This document shows positions 51,233-62,300 of a stretch of 64,000 nucleotides of DNA, in pieces. The notes beneath the pieces are model-generated. The model ran no database searches and was not told the origin of the DNA. It saw only the letters and a list, made by a program, of their open reading frames with translations. Source of the stretch: Luteibacter pinisoli (lineage in GTDB: Bacteria; Pseudomonadota; Gammaproteobacteria; Xanthomonadales; Rhodanobacteraceae); contig NZ_CP041046.1 in NCBI RefSeq assembly GCF_006385595.1, forward strand, positions 2,170,001 through 2,234,000, written 5' to 3'. The first letter of the stretch is position 1. Each line of letters begins with the position of its first letter. The translations under genes were made by a program, and so were the position numbers.

Positions 51233-52003
51233 TCAGGTTGCCACCCTTGAGCGGTGTGCTGACCACCAACCCAGCGCAAACGCTGGCGGCATCACCACCA
51301 CCGGAAGCCAGACGACGGCCACGGCAAGGAAGGTCGGCGTATAGCTGGCTGTCCAGAGCCATAGCTCCACATGAAAGAAGCACGCGTAACACACCATCAG
51401 GGTGGCATCGACGGGGGTGAGCCACGCCCATCGCCTCGCGCTGTATCCAGCGACAAGGTAGGTAACCGCCTGGCCGAGGCTCACCCAAAGCGGGGCAAGC
51501 ATTTCCGGGGTATCGCTCAGGCCGGTAAACAACCAGCCATTGATGTAGCGGAGCACATACAGTTCGACGAGGGTGACCGCGGCCAGGGCGATCGCCAGGC
51601 GCACGACGGAGGTGTCACGCGCGCCGCGGACGAGACGCCGGCGAAGAAAGTACGCGAGGAGGAAGCCGGCAGGTACAGCCAGCGATTCCGCGGCCACATC
51701 GATGCCGGCCACGGGATCCAGGATCAGCCGCGTGTGCTGCCAGTGTGTCAGTGCGTAGTACAGAAAGAAGCTTCCCGCGACCAGGCATGCAACGACAGGC
51801 GTTTCCCTAAGCCGACTGGCAACGAGCCAGCCCACCACGCCAGCGACAAGCGCCTGGGGCATGACCCACAGCAACGTCGATAGCGACCAGGGTAATGCGT
51901 TCGACGCGTTGGTGGTGAATAACGCCAGAGGGCTGGCAACCCACCGCTCGGCCAGGGTGAAGATGAGAAACGCGGCGAGGAGAGATGCGACGCGCGGAGA
52001 GAT
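51233..52003 (-). pseudogene. Membrane protein gene with damaged 5' end
   Basis: The frame encodes a protein of at least 213 residues from a TTG at 51874, with six or so membrane spans. The same frame continues upstream to 52003 and encodes a further convincing helix (SLLAAFLIFTLAERWV), but no ATG, GTG or TTG occurs there, and a TGA at 52004-52006 follows an ATG-GAT. The true start therefore seems lost through a nonsense change or small indel, unless translation begins at the TTG or a rare codon. I do not recognise the family. Confidence 0.55.
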
Positions 52004-52006
52004 TCA

Positions 52007-52415
52007 ATCCATCGAAGGCATTCCTGATCACTGGTTGAAAGATGCCGAACCGTACCACCCCGGGCCTCGGTCTTCCGACCTATTCCCAACGCTTCGGGCG
52101 CCGTGAACTTACGTCATGCGTACCGCCGGTAGCTGCGAGAGGATGTCGCGAATAACCGGGCCAGCCGAACATACGAGCTGAAAATCATGGGGCTAGCGAG
52201 AGCTTCTCTTCGGCCCGTCTGCATGTGACATTTTACTGACCGGCCTATTTCGAAAGATACTACGAATTCTCGCCGGATCCCGCTCCCACCAACGGTTTAA
52301 GGCCCTTGGCATAGACCGGAATGGCTAGGTAGCCCGGCAAAATCCCGGGCGTATAACCGTCCTCGGCAGGTAGTGCACACGCACACGATGCGTGGCCCCC
52401 GAACGGTGACCGCCC
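52007..52415. other. Region without recognisable genes
   Basis: About 400 bp between the damaged membrane-protein gene and the cupin-like gene. It is noticeably more A+T-rich around 52180-52270. It contains a small hairpin GCCCGG/CCGGGC (52332-52350) about 65 bp before the cupin-like start. I see no coding signal, only frames antisense to the next gene. Confidence 0.4.
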
Positions 52416-53333
52416 ATGACATCTCCGAGTGCTCCGCTGATCACACTGGCGTGGGATGAGTTCGATCCCATGCGCGTTACGCCCCTCACCCACAACCTGA
52501 TCGACCACCCGCTCCTGCAGCGTGAGGCGCTGGTTGAACTCGGCAAACGATGCCGCGGCACGAACCGCTGGTACAGCTTCGCAAGCGGCGTGGAACCGGG
52601 TACGGACTTCGATGCCGCTGCCGAGCTCTACCCTTCCGGGCAGTCGGCCGTGGCCTCGCTCAATGCCATCGAAGACGCCAAGGCGTGGGTGCTGCTTCGG
52701 CATATCCAGGCCGATCCCACGTATCGCACGCTGGTCGATGAGGCCTTCGAACCGATCATCGAGCATATCGAGCGCGTGGACCCCGGCGTGTACTACCGCG
52801 CGGGCTGGATCTTCTCGGCGTCGCCCAACACCTGCACGCCGTTCCACATCGATCGCAGCCACGTCCTCCTGTGCCAGGTGTCCGGTACCAAGACGGTCTA
52901 CGTCTGGGATCCCACGGACCGCGAGACCCTTGGCGATCGCGTGCGAGACGACTTCCACGCACGCCATGACCTGAGCCGGGCGCGGTGGGACGAAACCTTC
53001 AGGGCACGCGCTCATGTGTTTCACCTCAAACCCGGCACGGGCGTGTACATGCCCCTGACCAGCCCGCATATGGTGGAAACCAGCACCGAAGCCTCGCGGA
53101 CCATCAGCTTTACGTACAACACCGCCGCCACGCGGCGCCGGGGGCGCATCCACGTGTTGCGTGACGCGTTACGGCGCATGGGCATGGAGGCGCCCCCCGT
53201 TGGCTCGCACATCGCCTTCGATGCCGCGGCGTGGATGGCGTCGTCCGCCTTGATCGCCTGCGGTGGCCCCGGGGGCCACGCGCCGGCCTGTCCCTCGCTG
53301 CGCCGACGGCTTGCTTACGCCGTCGACGACTAG
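52416..53333 (+). CDS. Cupin/JmjC-like iron-dependent oxygenase-fold protein
   Basis: A 305-residue protein with a double-stranded beta-helix core: TPFHIDRSHVLLCQVSGTKTVYVWDP (about 140-165) supplies HxD, and GTGVYMPLTSPHMVET (about 208-223) the distal His of the 2-His-1-carboxylate iron site. This order and the KTVyvWDP strand match cupin_8/JmjC-type hydroxylases. There is no signal peptide. The substrate, possibly a protein side chain, is unknown. It converges on the giant autotransporter gene, with 9 bp between stops. Confidence 0.75.
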   Translation: MTSPSAPLITLAWDEFDPMRVTPLTHNLIDHPLLQREALVELGKRCRGTNRWYSFASGVEPGTDFDAAAELYPSGQSAVASLNAIEDAKAWVLLRHIQADPTYRTLVDEAFEPIIEHIERVDPGVYYRAGWIFSASPNTCTPFHIDRSHVLLCQVSGTKTVYVWDPTDRETLGDRVRDDFHARHDLSRARWDETFRARAHVFHLKPGTGVYMPLTSPHMVETSTEASRTISFTYNTAATRRRGRIHVLRDALRRMGMEAPPVGSHIAFDAAAWMASSALIACGGPGGHAPACPSLRRRLAYAVDD

Positions 53334-53342
53334 CGCATCGTC

Positions 53343-56300
53343 TTACCAGTGCATGCGGAAGCCCAGCGTGCCACTCACCCCGTGTGAGTGGCCACCGTCG
53401 GACAGCGCATTCTGGCCCTGGACTTCGCCGTAGACCGAATAGCGGCCACCGGCCCAGTCCAGCGCACCGCCGACGCCCAGGCCACCCCACCAGCGTTCGT
53501 TCCGCGTGCCGACGTCCGTGCCGGCGACGTCGGCGCGGGTCTGGTCCTTGAAGTGGTCGTAGACATTGGCGATGGCGTACACATGGGTGGTCACGGCACC
53601 GGCATCACCCTGGCGGGTACGCAGGTAATCCACCGTGACACCGCCGCGCGCAACGCCGGCCTTGCCATCCGCCTGGGACACGCGGGTATCGAAGGCGTCG
53701 TTGAAGCCGTCGAACGCGGTGCGGCCATAGCTCACCTGGGCCTGTGGCGTGATCGTCCAGCTATCGGTAAGCCAGAAGCGCTTGCCCGCTTCCACGCCGA
53801 ACGCGTAACCCGCGGCCTTGTTGCCATCGGTCAGCACGCGTGCCAGCGAGTTCGAATGCAGGTCGGACTTGAAGCGCAGCCAATGGGCCTGGCCGTCGAC
53901 GTAGAAACCATCGTCGCCATACCAGGTGAGGGCGGCACCCACGCCATAGGTGTGCGTGTTGATGCTGCCATCACCGTAAGCGGAGCGAATGCTCGTGCTC
54001 TGCTGGCCGTACTGCAACGACGCACTGCCGACGAGCTTGCCATCGCCACCTTGCGCCAGGAGCGCATCGGCACCAAACTCGGACTTCGAGCTGGAGAGGT
54101 CGTAGTTCGCACCACTGGTGCTCGACGCCGGCTTGATCGTCTGGTCGCCACCCTGCACGCGGATCCACGCGCCTTCGCCCGGCTGCATGCCGTCACGCAC
54201 CTGTTCGTCGGCCCACTGGCGGTTGCCGGTGCGCTGGAACAGGGTGTCGAGGGCGTTGGCCTGCTGCAGCATGCCCGCGTACGCCTCGTAGACCGGCACG
54301 CCCGGCTGGTAGAGCGGGCCGGCATCGCCACCGTTGCCCGGGTCGTCGCCCGTCGGGTCGCCACCCGTCGGATCGCCGTTGCCGGGGTCACCCGCGGTCG
54401 TCGTCAACGCCGAACGCAGGTACCAGTCGCCGTCCACCGTATTCGGGCTGTCCCTGTACAGGCGGTAGGCATAAGCGCCCGCGACCACGGCCTGGTCGCC
54501 CTGGAACAGGTAATCACCCTTCAGCGCGAACGTGCCGCCGGAGGTGCCCTGCACGTCAATCAGCTTGATGCCCTGGGCCGTGGGTGCGCCGGCGCCGCCC
54601 ACGTTGGTGACGGTCACCAGCGAGTTGCCCGAGGTATTGCCGGTGACGACAAGGGTATCGGTGGCCGAGGCATCACCGCCCAGGGCCGTGGTGAACTGCA
54701 GCGTGCCGCCCTGCCCCACGTAATCGCCCTGCACCGTCAACGCCGTGCCGGGCGTGGCGCCGAAGTGCACGGTACCGGCGTTCGACAACGAGGCGACCTG
54801 CTGGGCATGGCCGCCGAGGTCGAGCGTACCAGCAGCCTGCACGCTGGTATCGGACGCATGGTTGAAGACGTTTACGGTGCCCGCGGCCAGCGTGCCTTCC
54901 GCCACCGTGGTGGCACCGTCGTACGTGGAGGCGCCACCCAGCAGGAGCGTGCCCGCGCCGGCCTTGGTCAGGCTGCCGCTGCCTCCGACACCGCCGCTGA
55001 GGCTGAGCGTCGTGCCCGCATCCGTGGCGACCGTCGCATCGCCACCCAGGCCCACGCTGCGCGCGCTGGTGAACGACGCCGTGCTGTGCAGCGTCGCGTC
55101 GTCGATCGAGAGTTGGCCGAGCGCGTTGCCGAGGTTGGCGTCACGCGACACCTGCAGCGTGCCGGCGTGGACGGTGGTTCCTCCGGCATAGGTGTTGCTG
55201 CCGTTGAGCACCAGGGTGCCGAGATCATCCTTCACCAGCATGCCCGCGCCGTTCAGCGCCGCGTCGATCGTCGCGGTGATGCCGGCACCCGCGGCACTGC
55301 CATCACCCACGCGGATCGCCGCGGCACCGCCGACCAGGCTGATGTCGCCACCGGTGACGTGGTAGCCATCGGCCAGGAACTGCATGCCCGACGCACTGAC
55401 CAGGCCGTTGCCGTTATCCACCTGCACCGTGCCACCCGTGCCGCCGAACACGGCGAACGCCCCTTCGCTGTAAGGCGCATTGATCGCACCGGTGGCGTCG
55501 GTCCAGTAGTCGTTGTCAGCGAGGCGCCAGGTGCCGCTGCCGCCGGTGATGGCACCATCATTGGCGTGGCCCGGGCCATCCCAGAAGTTCAGGGTGAGGC
55601 CGTTCGCGTTCACCAGGTTCACCTGGTGGTCGATCGAGGTCTGCACGAAATTATCGGCCGCCGGCATCGCCCCGAGCTGCAGGCCGTTATCCGTGAGCGC
55701 GCCGTCGTAGCTGACGAGACGGTACACGCCGGCACCGAAAGCGCCACCGGCCGTGGTCGCGACGTTCAGCGTGCCATCCAGCGTCAGGTTGCCGTGGACG
55801 ACGGTCAGGTCGTTCAACGGGCCACCGGGTGTTCCCGCCTGGCCGAGCTGGTAATCCAGCGTGGCATTCGCACCGAGCACGAGGTTACCGTTGATCGTCA
55901 ACGTGCCTGACGCGCCCGCGGTGGCCCCGGGACTGAGCGTGCCGCCGTCGGCCACGTTGACGTCGCCGCCGAGGATGCCACTACCACCAAGCGTCGCCCC
56001 GGCCTGCACGTTCGTTGCGCCGGTGGCCATGCTGGCATCGCCATTGACCAGCAGCGTGCCGCCCTGCACGGTGGTCACGCCGCTGTAGCTGTTGCTGCCG
56101 GTGAGCACCGTGGTACCCGCGCCGAGCTGCGTCACGGCGCCCGTGCCCGAGATCGCGCCACCGAAGGTGACGGTGTCGGAGCGATCGAAAGCTAGCGTGC
56201 CGCCATTCGCCACGTCGCCGAGGATGGAACCCGCGGTGCCGCCCTCGCCGAGCTGCAGCGTGCCGCCGGTGATGGTGGTATTGCCGCCATACGTGTTGTC

Positions 56301-59300
56301 GGCCGCCAGCACCAGGGTGCCGAGATCCGACTTGGTCATGCCGTCGGCGCCGGTCAGCTGCGCGGCGATCGTGGCCGTCATCGCGGCGCCGTCGGTCGTG
56401 CCATCGCCGACGCGGATGACCGGCGATGCACCCGTGAGGGCGATGCTATCGCCTTCGATGCGGTAGCCGTCCGTCGCAAACTGCATGCCGCTGGCGTTGA
56501 TCGCGCCGAGGCTGCCGTCGACCGTCACGGTACCCGGCGCTGCGGCGAAGATCGCGAAGCTGCCGTCAGCGAACGGTGCGTTGATCGTGCCGTCGAGCAG
56601 GGTCCAGTTGTCGTTGCCGCTGCTGTTCTGCCACACGCCATCGCCGCCGTCGACGATGCCATCACCGCGACCGCCATTGCCATCCCACATATTCACCGGC
56701 AGGCCGTTGGTATTGACCAGGTTGACCTGCTGGGCGACCGAGGTTTGCAGGAAGTAGTTCGGCGACGGCACCGTGCCGATCGACAGGCCGTTATTGGTGA
56801 GGTTGCCGTTGTAGCCGATGATCCGGTAGATGCCCGGATCGAAGTTACCGCCGGACGAGACCGATACGTTGAGCTGGCCGTCGAGAGTGAGGTCGCCGTT
56901 GACCTTCACCAGGTCGTTGAGCGGGCCACCCACCACGTTGGCCTGGCCCAGGTCGACGTTGAGGCCGGAGGTGTCGTTGAACGCCAGGTTGCCGCGAATC
57001 GACAGGGTGCCCGGTGTGCTGCCGACGTCGCCCGCATTCAGCGCGGCGCCATCGGCCAGCGTGACGTCGCCGCCGATCGTGCCCTTGCCGCCCAGCGTGG
57101 CGCCTGCGTCCACCGTGGTCGCACCCGTCGCCGTGGACTGGTCGCCGTTGACGAACAGCGCGCCCCCACGGACCGCCGTCGATCCGGTATAGCTGTTGGT
57201 ACCCGTGAGCACCGTCGTGCCGCTGCCCCGCTGTTCCACCGTGCCAGTGCCGGAAACCAGCCCAGCCAGGGTGAACGTATCGCTGCGGTTGAACACCAGC
57301 GTGCCGTTGTCGACGACGGGGCCGCTGACCGAACCCGCCGTGCCGCCGTTACCGAGCTGGAGCACGCCGGCGCCGATCGTCGTGCCACCGGCATACGTTT
57401 CATCCGCCGCAAGCACCAGCGTGCTGTTGCCGGCCTTGGCCAGCGCCCCCGGGCCAGCGATGGTGCCGCTGAGCGTGAGGTCGGCCTGCGTGTTGAAGGT
57501 GCCGCCACCGGCGCCCAGCGTCACGCCGCGCGCGGAGGTGAACGCGCCCGCGTTTTGCAGGGTACCGCCACTGAGCGAGAGCGCACCGGCGGCGTTGCCC
57601 AGGTTGGCGTCACTGGCCACCGACAACGTGCCGCCGTTGATCGACGTGCCACCGGCATAGCTGTTGTTGCCGGTGAGCGTGAGCATGCCGGCCGCGGTCT
57701 TGGTCAGGCCGCCCGCGCCATCGACGACGCCCGTGAGGCTGAGGTCAGCGAGGGTGTCGAGGGTGGCTCCGCCCTGGTTGATCGTCACCGCACGCGCGCT
57801 GCTGATGACGCCCGTGGTGCGCAACGTGGCGCCGTCGATGGCGAGGCCACCGGCGGCATCACCGAGGTTCGCATCACTGGCGATAGCCAGGGTGCCGGCA
57901 TTCACGGCGGTGCCGCCGGTGTAGGTGTTGATGCCATTGAGCACGAGGGTGCCGAAGTCTTCCTTCTGCAGCCCACCCGTCCCCGCGAGCGTCGCGTCGA
58001 TCGTGGCGGTCATGCCGGCGCCGGCGGCCGTGCCGTCACCCACGCGGATGATGGACGGGCCGCCGACGAGCGTGACCGGATCGCCATTGACGCGGTAGCC
58101 ATCCACCGCGAACTGCATGCCCGCGCTGGTGACGTTGCCCAGGCCGTTGTCGACCGTGACCGTGCCCGGCGTGCCCATGAAGATGGCGAACTCGCCGTTG
58201 GTGTACGGCGCGTTGTACGCACCGGTCGGGTCGGTCCAGTTGCTGTTGCCGCTGGCGTTCTGCCACACGCCGCTGCCACCGTCGACCGTCTGGTTCGCAT
58301 GGCCGGCCGGGCCGTCCCAGAAGTTCAGGGTGAGGCCGGAGCTGTTCAGCAGGTTGACCTGGTTCGCCACCGAGGTCTGCACCTGGTACGAGCCGCTGGG
58401 CGTGGTGCCGAGGGCGAGGCCCTGGTCATTAAGCGCGCCGTCGTAGCTGATGATCCGGTACAGGCCCGGCCCGAAGCTGCCGCCCGGCGTGACCGACACG
58501 TTCAGCGTGCCGTCCAGCGTGAGGTTGCCATGCACGACGGTCAGGTCGTTCAACGCACCACCCACCACATCAGGCTGCCCGAACTGGTAGTTCAGCGCGC
58601 CGCCTGCAGCCACCGAGAGGCTGCCGTTCACGGTGAGCGTACCGGCCGTGCCGGCATCGCCCGGCGCGAGGATGCCACCGTTGGCGACGTTGACGTCGCC
58701 ACCGATCACGCCCGTACCACCGAGCGTGCCGCCGGTCTGGACGGTGGTTGCGCCCGTCGCACCGGCCTGGTTGCCGTCGATAAGCAGCGTACCCGCCTCG
58801 ACGCTCGTCGCGCCCTTGTAGCTGTTGGCCGCCGTCAGTTTGGTGGTGCCGACGCCGCGCTGGGCCACGCCTCCGTTGCCTGAAATGGCGCCCGTGAAGC
58901 CAAAGGCGTCCGAACGGTTGAAGGCCAGGGTGCCGTTGTCGGCCACGTTGCCCACGATCGAGCCGCTCGCGCCACCGTTACCGAGCTGCAGCGTGCCGCC
59001 GCTGATGCTGGTGCCACCGGTGTAGGTGTTTGTCGCGGTGAGCACCGTGGTGCCCGTGCCCTTCTGCTGCACGCTGCCGCCACCGGAGATCGTGCCATCC
59101 AGTGTCATGGCGTCGGAACGGTTGAACGCGAGGGTACCTGCGGCGACGATGACGCTCGGGCTGGCGATGGAACCGGTGGTACCGCCGTTGCCGAGCTGCA
59201 GGATGCCACCGTTGATCACCGTGTTGCCGGTGTAGGTGTTGTTACCCGTGAGAAGCCACGTGCCCGCGTCGTTCTTGGCGACGGTGGTGATGCCGCCGGG

Positions 59301-62300
59301 GCCGTTGATGATCGAGCCGCCCATCGTGTTGTCGGCGGTGTTGTTGCCGCCCAGGCCAAGCGTGCGGTCCCCGCTATTCGCATACGCGGCCGAGCCCGTG
59401 TTGCTGAATACGATGGCGCCCGTGCCCGACGATTCGATGACGCTTGAACCCGTCGACAGGGTGAACAGGCGGTCTGTGGTGTCGCCAGCGCCCGTGTAGC
59501 GAAGCGTCGCGCCGCTGCCGATGACCAGGTTGGCCGCGGCATTCGACGACGCACCGATACTGCTCGCCGTCCCGCCATTGGTCAGCTTGTCGACGCCCAG
59601 GACGCCGCCGACGATGGTTGTGACACCCGTGTACGTGCTGGCGGGATTGCGCAGGATCCACGTGCCGGTACCGGTCTTGCGCAGGGAGGTCTTGCCGCTC
59701 CCGTTGTCCGCCAGCGTCGCGGCGAGGCTGTTATCCGCCGTGCTGGCACCGGTCAGGGTCACTGTCTGCGCGGTGTTGTTGGTGGCATAGGCGACGGCGC
59801 CGGTGTTGGTGAACTGGAGGGCACCGGTGCCTTCCGCGTCGATCGCGCTGCTGGCGGAGGCGCCCAGCGTGAACAGGCGATCGGTGCTGTCGCCGGTGCC
59901 GAGGTATTGCAGCGTGCCGCCGATGATGACGATATTGCCTGCGGCGCTGCTGGAGGCACCCAGCGAACTGGCCGTACCGCCATTGGTCAGCGACTGCACC
60001 GCGAGCGTGCCGGCGTTCACCGTCGTGGTGCCGATATAGGTGCTGTCGGTGCCCGCCAGGTACTGCACGCTGCCGGTGTTCTTGACGATGTTGCCGTTGC
60101 CGGTGATGGCACCGGAATACATGCCCACGCCTGCCGACGACGCGCCATTGGTGGTGAGGGTCGCACCACCGAGGGCGATATTGCCGCCGGTCGTGCCGCC
60201 GCCGGTCACCACGGCCACCGAGGTGTTGAATCCGTTGAGGTCGAACTGCGCGCCGGCCGTGTCGTCAAGGCGCAATGGGCCGGTGTTCAGTGCATTGGTG
60301 ACGTTCGCGCGCAGGATGCCGGCCCGCACGTACGTGCCGCCCGTGTAGTTGTTCGCGCCGGATAGGACCAGCGTGCCCGCGCCCAGTTTCTGCAGCAGGC
60401 CCGTGCCCGTGATCACGCCGGAGACCCCCAGCGTGGTCGCCGCGTTGCTCACGTTGAGCGCGCTGCTCGAGGTGATCTGCATGCCACGATCGATGTCGAC
60501 GCTGGTGCCGGTATAGACGATCGTCCCGCCCTGCAGCACCAGGTTGGACGATGCGCTGGTGGCCGCGCCGATGCCGCTCGCCTGGCCACCGTTGGCGAGG
60601 CAATCCGTGGTGATCGAGGCGCTCGCCAGCGTGGTGACGCCGGTATACGCGTTGCCGCAGCCGCTCATCGTCTGGCTGTGCGCAGAGATCAGCACGCCGC
60701 CCGTGCCGGTGATCGCGCCGGCGAAGCTGCCGTTGCCGTTGCTCTGCAAGGTGCCCGAGCCGAGCGTCACGTTGCCCGAGCCATTCAGGCCCGCCATCCA
60801 GGTGTTGAATCCGGCCAGGTCGAGCGTCGCGCCCGGGTTCACCGTCATCGGCCCGGCACCGGCGCCGGTAGCCGTGCCGCCGAAGGCCTGGCTGGAACCG
60901 GCACGAAGCGTACCCGCCGTGACGACGTTGCCGCCCGTGTAGGTATTCGCACCCGTCAGGACGAGCACGCCATCGCCATCCTTGCTCAGTCGGCCGGCAC
61001 CGATGATCGTGCCCCCATCGGTCAGCGTCGTGCCCGCGTTGGCCACGTTGACGACACCGCTACCCGCCGCCAGCGTGAAGCCACGGTCGGTCGACGCCGT
61101 GGCGCCGGTGTACTGCAGGCCGCCGCCATTCTGCAGCACGAGGCTCGACGCGTCGCTGGTGCCGGCGCCGATGCCGCTCGCCTGGCCGCCATCGGCAAGC
61201 GTGCCCGTGGCGACGAGGCCGGCGCTGACCACCAGCGGGCCAACGAAGTCGTTAGTCGCATTCGACAGCGTGAGGGTCCCGGCGCCGGTCTTCGTGAAAC
61301 CGGCATCATCCGGGCTGGTCACCTGGCCGCCAAAGCTGAGGTTGGTGGTGCCGTCTACCTGGATCGTGCGCGAGGGGCCACCGTTCACCAGCGTCAGGCC
61401 GCGGTCCGTGCCTGCCGTGACGCCGGTATAGCGCAGCGTGCCGTTCTCCAGGACGAGATTCGCCGCATCCGCGGTCGACGCGCCGAGTGCGCTCGCAGCG
61501 CCGCCGTTGGCCACGCTGCTGAAGGCGAGCGTGCCGCCGCTAACCGTGGTGCCGCCGGTGTAGGTGTTTGCCCCCGTCAGCGCGACCGTGCCCGTCCCCG
61601 CGCCGCCCGCGGCGAACGAGGTCGCGCCGCCGTTGTCCACGATGGTCGACGCGATGGTGAACGTGCCGGTGCTGTTCTGGAGCACGCCCAGCGGGCTGCC
61701 GCCGGCACCGCCGGTCATCGAACCACCCTGGATCTTCTGCGCCCCGCCCGCGGCCGTGGGCGCGACGATGATGCTGCCATCCACGCCCAGCGTGTTGCCG
61801 GCCCCCACCGTCACGGTGGAGGCCGCCGACGCGGTGTACTTCAGGCCACCCAGGGCGACGTTGCCATTCACGGTGTTGGTGTACGGCGTATTCGCCGCGC
61901 CGCCGGCATCGCTCACGATGTCGCCGCTGAGCCACTGGCTCGCATCATCCTTGTTCGCGTAATTGGTGAACGCGCCGATGACGCCGCCGGTGACCTGCGC
62001 GTAGTCGGTGCCGTTCACGGTGGCCCAGCCGCCGAGCACGCCATCGGCATGGGTCGTGCTGATCGTTGCACCGGTGTTGAAGCCGAAATCGATGAGGCCA
62101 CCCGTGCGGGTGATCCCGCCGACGTCCACGCCGAGCGTGCCGCCGGATGCGGCGGTGGCGCTGATGCGGTTGCTGCCGGCGTTGATGTCCAGCTCGCTGA
62201 AGGCCTGGCTGTTTGCGCCGGCGCGGCCGGTGATGGTGAGGGCGCCACCGTTGAGGTTGAGCGCGGACGCGGCACTGAGGATGTTGCTGGCCGGTGCCCC

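Noticed and set aside
53388..55910. 840-codon open frame on the plus strand
   Set aside because: It is exactly antisense to the autotransporter barrel and passenger. Its translation is Arg/Ala/Val-rich without domain features, as expected from high-GC third-position bias. The same applies to 56745-58883 and 60678-62453.
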